From Yponomeuta sedellus (lineage: Eukaryota > Arthropoda > Insecta > Lepidoptera > Yponomeutidae), in NCBI GenBank assembly GCA_934045075.1, contig OW203747.1, positions 11,117,692 to 11,181,691 of the forward strand: a DNA stretch of 64,000 bases. Direction: 5' to 3'. Of the stretch, positions 58,364-64,000 are shown in pieces (the stretch's first letter is position 1; each line of letters opens with the position of its first letter). Under the pieces are notes generated by a model, which saw nothing but the letters and a program-made list of their open reading frames with translations, ran no database searches and had not been told where the DNA came from. A program made the translations under genes and the position numbers.

Positions 58364-58857
58364 AGGCGTGCTTCTGATACCTATGCTAGGAAAAATCCTG
58401 TATTACAGGTATCAGTGCACTCCCAATAATGAGTAAACAATTTTGTAATTTTGTAACGCGTGAAATAAAAATGGTTAACAAAATGTGAGAATAACTAAAT
58501 TCTTATTTTATTTAAAACTGTTTTTATACGGATTTATGCTCGTTTATTACATTTTTACAATTTTCCAACGTTTCGGCACTTTTTCAGGTGCCGTGGTCCC
58601 GGATGACCAAATTGTAAAAATGTAATAAACGAGCATAAATCCGTATAAAAACAGTTTTAATTATGTCTACAGCTCGTGTTAACCTTAGAAAATCTTATTT
58701 TATTTTTTTTTTTTTATAAAAAAAGGCGTGCTTCTGATACCTATGCTAGGAAAAATCCTGTATTACAGGTGTCAGTGCACTCCCAATAATGAGTAAACAA
58801 TTTTGTAACGCGTGAAATAAAAATGGTTAACAAAATGTGAGAATAACTAAATTCTTA
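58364..58857. repeat. ~140-bp direct duplication flanking a palindrome
   Basis: 58364-58504 and 58724-58857 are near-identical (aggcgtgcttctgataccta ... gagaataactaaattctta); the first has an extra 8-bp ttttgtaa. Between them, 58512-58563 and 58609-58660 are a perfect 52-bp inverted repeat built from family Q (aacgagcataaatccgt). The loop holds the gtttcggcactttttcagg part. Confidence 0.88.
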
Positions 58858-58929
58858 AATAAATTCTTGAAATTTCATTATGTACAGTGTTAAACAATAG
58901 TTAAGCGTTAAACTTTGTGTGCTTTTGTG

Positions 58930-58975
58930 TGTTTTGTGTGTGTGTGTGTATGTATGGGTGTGTGTGTGTGCGCGT
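58930..58975 (+). repeat. Imperfect (TG)n tract
   Basis: gtgttttgtgtgtgtgtgtg then tatgtatggg and tgtgtgtgtgcgcg. Confidence 0.85.
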
Positions 58976-59502
58976 ACATAAACAGAATAATAACTGGTGA
59001 TGTAAAGTAAACTGTGTTAAAACCATCCCTGCTCTTCGATCTGTCTTTCTTTATCTCTTCCCGAGAGAGAATATCTAGCCATCCAGCAGTGTACAGACAA
59101 ACTTTCTAATCAAGAACCTAATTTCCGCGAGCTCAAAAATTAAATGGCAGAAATTTCGCAGATTAATAGAACCTAATAACTACAGATTAACGATGAAACT
59201 AATACATTTCGGAGTTCCTCAAAAATATTGTATGTTAGTAAATTACTGAAGAAAAATTTTAAATGTGATTTTACTGAGAACCTCGCCTCTCTTATGCGTT
59301 TGAAAGCACGGCATTTCGTATAGATTTTTATTTACTAATTATTGTAATTACATAAACCAGAAATCATCATAAAGCATAATTGTGAGAATCATAGCAACCC
59401 TAGTCATACAAAACAGTAGTGTTTCTTATAAAATTGACACTAAATAAACTCACGCCTGTGTTCCGGAAAGGTACACAGAGATGGATCTCAAATGGCCAGA
59501 TA
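58976..59502. other. No recognised feature
   Basis: AT-rich, nothing supportable. Confidence 0.4.
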
Positions 59503-59645
59503 AAAATTACCCGTAACCGGCGTGCATTCATGCAGACTAATAAAAGTTGCTGAAGCGAAAATACTCAAATCGTGGCAAGTGGCAAAGCGTAGTCTGTGCC
59601 TACCCCTTTGGGATACAGGCGTGAGGTTATGTATGTATGTATGTA
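59503..59645 (+). pseudogene. RT-tail family C-terminal remnant with short TATG tail
   Basis: ccggcgtgcattcatgcag, gtggcaagtggcaaagcg and WQSVVCAYPFGIQA stop, then ggttatgtatgtatgtatg. Upstream frame decayed. A further scrap (caagtggcaaatgctggt ... cagg) lies at 60330-60375. Confidence 0.55.
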
Positions 59646-60547
59646 ATTAAAACAAACCTCTTAATGAGTTCATGAATTATTATGTTGCTGACATTATTTT
59701 GCATAGGCCGACGGGAAAATGTAAAAAGTCAGTGTGAAATGTTTTTACGCTAATTACATTTACGCTTCAATGACTTGAAACGTTTGCGTGTGTGGACTTG
59801 AAGCGCCTATGGAATGAATCTAACTTACAAGGTAAAACCTTCCCTTTTATATATACCCTGTTTTTTTTTATTTAACGTATAGAAGCAACAACTAAAAAAC
59901 ATTTGACTGTTGAAGTTACCACTCGAAAGGTTGCATGGGGTACATTTTTTATATGAAATGTCTAAAGGTGTATCCATATTGCAATAGACCGGCGACAGGC
60001 ACAACGATACAAGCTATAATAAACCTTAAATACTTGCAAGATGAGGGAATACAATACAAACTCATAAAAAGACCGGCGCTGTGCGACCGACGGGCATTAT
60101 TTTGCACTTGGGTATTGTAGTCCGTAACTTTGTAAGTATTTAAGCTTTATTTTAGGTTGAACGTAGATATACTTTAAGAGACTGAAGGCACTTACGGGAA
60201 TTTGCAAGCACTTTTATCTCTAACTTTAAAAAGAAGAAAGAAAGATATTTATTGGAACGAACAAATTAACACATCACAGGAAAGAAAAGGCATACCGCTT
60301 ATATTACAAACAAGGTTGGGTTATGTGTCAAGTGGCAAATGCTGGTATCTGCCCACCCCTCCGGTTTACAGGCTGGTGTTTATAAAATGTTTATTGTTGA
60401 AGACTCCTTGGAACTATTTTATGATTCTGTATATTTTTTCCTTTTCATTTTTCTTTCTCATGTCACTCATGCTGTAATATTGTTGCCGTCACCATTTCAT
60501 TGCCCATTTTTTGTGTTATTTTCATATTATACTTCGTTTTACCCGTT
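59646..60547. other. No recognised gene
   Basis: Apart from the RT-tail scrap at 60330-60375 nothing is supportable. Confidence 0.4.
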
Positions 60548-60913
60548 TTACATTCAACCCTTGTATGTCCCCACTGCTGGGGCACGGGTATCTTCCTGAA
60601 TTCGCAGGAAGGTTAGGCCATACTCCACCACGGGGGCCAAGTCCGGGTTGGTGGAGGATTGTAAGACAGTGGCGGGCCTTAATGTCAGAAGTTATCAAGC
60701 CGCCCATAAGGCCTCTGACGTGGCTTAACGACTGCCATTATCTGACATCCGGCACCAACGGCTTAACGTGCCTTGCGAAGCACGGAAGCGCTCGGAAAAT
60801 TGCCACTAGCGGTAGTCACGGGATGCTCACCCATCCTGTACCTGACCGCACCTGTTGTTGCATAACTAAGTGATTGATTCCACTCACTCGGTTCGCCTAG
60901 GCCACGAGCGCTT
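60548..60913 (-). mobile_element. 5S-derived SINE, full length
   Basis: Antisense: acccttgtatgtccccactg, ccatactccaccacggggg, ggcttaacgtgccttgcgaa, cacgggatgctcacccatcc (box C complement), cctgttgttgcataactaag (box A complement), ttcgcctaggccacgagcgc. Confidence 0.87.
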
Positions 60914-61752
<839 letters not shown>

Positions 61753-61762
61753 ATAATAATAG

Positions 61763-63142
61763 AAGTGTGCAGTTATGCATGTGGAAAGGGGGAGGATAAC
61801 TCATTCTGACGGCGTAGATCCCTCTATGCCCGTCAACTTAAGAACCCTCTCCGCGGCTGAAACATACCGATACCTGGGTATGTCACAGAGTATCAACGTC
61901 GACGAGGCGGACATGAAACAGTCAGTTTGTAGGGTATTCTTCTCGCGCCTGAAAAAAGTGCTTACGAGCTATTGGTCGGGCGTGAATAAGATACGCGCTT
62001 ATAACGGCTGGGTCATGCCCACCATCATGTATACGTTCGGCATACTCAGGTGGAATCAGACTGAGCTCCAAGCCCTGGACAGGAAAGTCCGCACAACTAT
62101 GACTCTCCATATGCATCACCCGAAGTCGTCAGTGATGAGGTTGTACTTGCCGCGAAAGCATGGTGGTCGTGGGCTGTTGAATGCCCAGACCATGCACAAT
62201 CGCGAGGTAAGCAACCTCCGTAATTACTTCCTGACGATGACGGACAGTCCAATGCATAGAGATGTCATAGGGTGTGATAAAGGACTTACCCCTCTGGCCT
62301 TAGCCAACGAGCAATGGCAAGACCCGGTAGTACTGAGTGTCTCTGGTCGCGAGGACATATGGAAGGAGAAGGAGCTGCATGGGAGGTTCTTTAAGGCTCT
62401 ACACGAGCCCCACGTGGATACGAAGGCCTCACTACACTGGCTACGATTCGGTGACCTGTTCGGGGAAACAGAGGGTTTTGTCTGTGCAATACAAGATCAG
62501 GTTATCAAGACCAACAACTATAGAAAATACATCCTGAAGGATGGCACTGTCGATATTTGCCGGGCGTGTCGCCATCCCGGTGAGTCACTCAAGCATGTTA
62601 TATCCGGTTGTTCGGCGCTTGCTAACACTGAGTATCTGCACAGACATAATCTTGTAGCCAGGATTCTTCATCAGGCGCTCGCTCTGAAATATGGTCTCGT
62701 CGCACAAGGACTACCGTATTATAAGTACACACCGGAAGCCGTGCTCGAAAACGACCGCGCCAAGCTCTATTGGGACCGGCCCATTATCACAGACAGGACT
62801 ATACTCGCGAATAAGCCTGATATTGTGGTGGTGGACCGGGCGCAGAATAGGGCGTTTTTGGTCGACATTACTGTCCCGCATGATGAGAACCTCGTGAAGG
62901 CCGAAACAGATAAGAAAACCAAGTATCTGGACCTGGCGCACGAGGTTGCCGACATGTGGGGGGTGGTGTCGGCCGAAATCGTTCCTATAGTCCTGTCCGC
63001 GAATGGGTTAGTTCCAACCAGTCTCGTTAACCATCTGAGGCGGTTGGAACTCCGTGTGGGCATGCTTCCGGCTATCATGCAGAAGGCGGTGCTGCTTGAT
63101 ACAGCCCGGATAGTCCGGCGTTTTCTCTCGCTGTCGCCCTGA
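61763..63142 (+). CDS. Dong-like (R4-clade) non-LTR retrotransposon, 5'-truncated ORF C-terminus
   Basis: Open from the truncation point (KCAVMHVERGR) to the stop at 63140-63142; the ATG at 61775 is internal. Numbered from that ATG: the late RT/thumb region (ETYRYLGMSQSINVDEADMK) comes first, then a CCHC knuckle C262-x2-C265-x8-H274-x4-C279. The restriction-like endonuclease core has P348-D349 (NKPDIVVVD) and D364 (FLVDITVP), i.e. PD-x14-D, followed by E/K residues. A single ORF with C-terminal knuckle plus this endonuclease defines the R2/R4/Dong group. Insertion in a TAA repeat and a TAA-type 3' tail point to Dong, known from Bombyx to use TAA repeats. No stop or frameshift in 1.38 kb suggests a young copy, but it is dead by 5' truncation (no RT palm or N-terminus). 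Confidence 0.88.
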   Translation, partial: KCAVMHVERGRITHSDGVDPSMPVNLRTLSAAETYRYLGMSQSINVDEADMKQSVCRVFFSRLKKVLTSYWSGVNKIRAYNGWVMPTIMYTFGILRWNQTELQALDRKVRTTMTLHMHHPKSSVMRLYLPRKHGGRGLLNAQTMHNREVSNLRNYFLTMTDSPMHRDVIGCDKGLTPLALANEQWQDPVVLSVSGREDIWKEKELHGRFFKALHEPHVDTKASLHWLRFGDLFGETEGFVCAIQDQVIKTNNYRKYILKDGTVDICRACRHPGESLKHVISGCSALANTEYLHRHNLVARILHQALALKYGLVAQGLPYYKYTPEAVLENDRAKLYWDRPIITDRTILANKPDIVVVDRAQNRAFLVDITVPHDENLVKAETDKKTKYLDLAHEVADMWGVVSAEIVPIVLSANGLVPTSLVNHLRRLELRVGMLPAIMQKAVLLDTARIVRRFLSLSP

Positions 63143-63227
63143 CCTCCGGCCGCTTGGACTCCTCAGCCGGAGGGCGTCCGTCTGGCCACTGTGGTCAGAC
63201 GAGACATTTACCTTTTGTATTTTCTCC
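63143..63227 (+). other. 3' UTR of the Dong-like element with two hairpins
   Basis: cctccggc at 63143-63150 pairs with gccggagg at about 63166-63173, and gtctgg..c with ggtcagac around 63178-63200. Structured 3' UTRs are what R2-type reverse transcriptases recognise, so these may be the RNA recognition elements (inference). Confidence 0.5.
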
Positions 63228-63264
<37 letters not shown>

Positions 63265-63505
63265 TAATAATAAATATTTATGGACATATTTTACACAGAT
63301 CTCGTTAGCCCTATACTAAGTACAACTAATTGACTTGTGTTACAGGTGCTAACTCGACGATAGAATACAATAAATACATAGATAACATCCAAGACCCGAG
63401 ACAAACTAGAAAAGTTCGTTTCCTAGTTTGACCCGGCCGGGGATCGAACCCGAGACCTTCGGTTTTACAGTCAGCGTGCCAAACCGCTGCGCCACCGAGG
63501 CCATC
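63228..63505 (-). mobile_element. SINE-D, full length with (TAA)n tail
   Basis: Antisense: TAA tail (one taacaa interruption at 63261), body as at 61669-61752 continuing through gacgatagaatacaataaat, ccaagacccgagacaaacta, gaccttcggttttacagtca, ccgctgcgccaccgaggcc (head complement). Confidence 0.87.
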
Positions 63506-63542
63506 TTAATAATAAATTAATCTGTAATAATAAATTTATAAT

Positions 63543-63640
63543 AATGTTGGATGCGGCAAGCTGAAGACAGGGTGCTATGGCGCTCATTAGGAGAGGGCTA
63601 TGTCCAGCAGTGGACTACATAATATAACCTAAAGAAAAAG
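63543..63640 (+). pseudogene. Family P LINE, RT C-terminal fragment
   Basis: Frame WMRQAEDRVLWRSLGEGY + VQQWTT stop, then taacctaaagaaaaagaag tail. Same ending as 39223-39423. Confidence 0.7.
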
Positions 63641-63674
63641 AAGAATAAATTTAAATTTAAATTAATAAATATGT

Positions 63675-63756
63675 CTTCCTGGAAGTGTCTTCCGGGACCA
63701 CGGTACTTGCAAAAGCGCCGAAACGTCGGCGAAAATTGTAAAAATGTAAAATTATT
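63675..63756 (+). repeat. Family Q fragment
   Basis: tccgggaccacggtacttgc, gccgaaacgtcggcgaaaat, tgtaaaaatgtaaaa. Confidence 0.55.
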
Positions 63757-64000
63757 TTTGAAAAACCTATTTAGAGGCTAAAAATTCCACCAATGCCGGG
63801 ATTCGAACTCGTGACCTCTGGCTATCCGTGCCAGCGCTCTTACCAACTGAGCTAATGGGCGACTCACCGGCATCAGTGAAATTAGTGAAATAGGTTTTTC
63901 AAAAATTGTCCTTAGCACGGGTTAGTGCATTAAAAATAATATAATCATGTGGGTACAGCGATATCATTTCGATGTAAAACCTAACTGCAAAGTAGGTACT
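63757..64000. mobile_element. SINE-C, inverted copy running off the window
   Basis: Antisense tail-head-5' body to cagtgaaatt, then direct switch to a sense tail (aaataggtttttcaaaaatt, cttagcacgggttagtgcat), then the 5' body of a second sense unit (aatcatgtgggtacagcgat), cut by the window end. Again heads inward and tail-to-body multimer joint. Confidence 0.82.

Overview
The window looks like a moth or butterfly (Lepidoptera) nuclear genome. It is AT-rich, almost without host genes, and dense with nested retroposons and small inverted-repeat DNA elements. The case for Lepidoptera is recognition, not a database search: retroelement 3' ends of the 'cagcagtggac' type, a Dong-like (R4-clade) retrotransposon sitting in a TAA repeat, and frequent 'taggtacctac' strings. 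There is no operon structure and no bacterial feature. An assembly gap of 200 N lies at 11503-11702.

Protein-coding content is almost entirely transposon-derived. The two substantial reading frames are a DDE_1 (pogo/Tigger/jerky-like) transposase with a C-terminal PHD finger (11703-13100, cut by the gap) and the C-terminal part of a Dong-like ORF with a CCHC knuckle and restriction-like endonuclease (61763-63142). About a dozen short remnants are C-terminal tails of other transposon ORFs. Host coding sequence is limited to one convincing 75-bp exon (11102-11176, minus) and one weaker candidate first exon (23521-23557, plus).

SINE-like retroposons dominate. (1) A 5S-rRNA-derived SINE has ten copies, full length about 365 bp, with 5S-type internal promoter blocks. 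(2) A tRNA-derived family, here SINE-C, whose head resembles tRNA-Ile, has a unit of about 308 bp and twelve copies. Eight of these are head-to-head palindromes with tails outward, and six insertions have 10-15 bp target-site duplications. (3) Three further tRNA-headed families (SINE-D, -G, -H) and several LINE-type 3' ends (J, L, P, Q, A, RT-tail) also occur. Many end in their own microsatellite tail: TATG, TCTA, TAA, CTTT, TTGAA.

Layout. 1-11 kb: LINE/SINE remnants, two adjacent palindromes, several MITEs, a 24-bp GC-rich minisatellite. 11-13.4 kb: host exon, gap, transposase. 13.4-19.8 kb: MITEs, J, 5S-SINE, tandem SINE-C. 19.9-22 kb: a perfect 2,140-bp (TCTA)535 tract. 22-29.6 kb: mostly unrecognised sequence with a 627-bp MITE and two palindromic SINE-C copies. 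29.6-39.5 kb: dense nested SINEs and LINE tails, including the 772-bp palindromic SINE-C insertion with a readable empty site. 39.5-46 kb: sparse. 46-58 kb: SINE-C, MITEs, 5S-SINE, SINE-D/-H/-G, a 57-bp minisatellite. 58-64 kb: a duplication around a palindrome, 5S-SINE, TAA repeats and the Dong-like element, ending inside another SINE-C.

The most distinctive signal is SINE-C. Its units join tail to 5' body as if the RNA template were a tandem multimer, and most insertions are inverted dimers flanked by target-site duplications.
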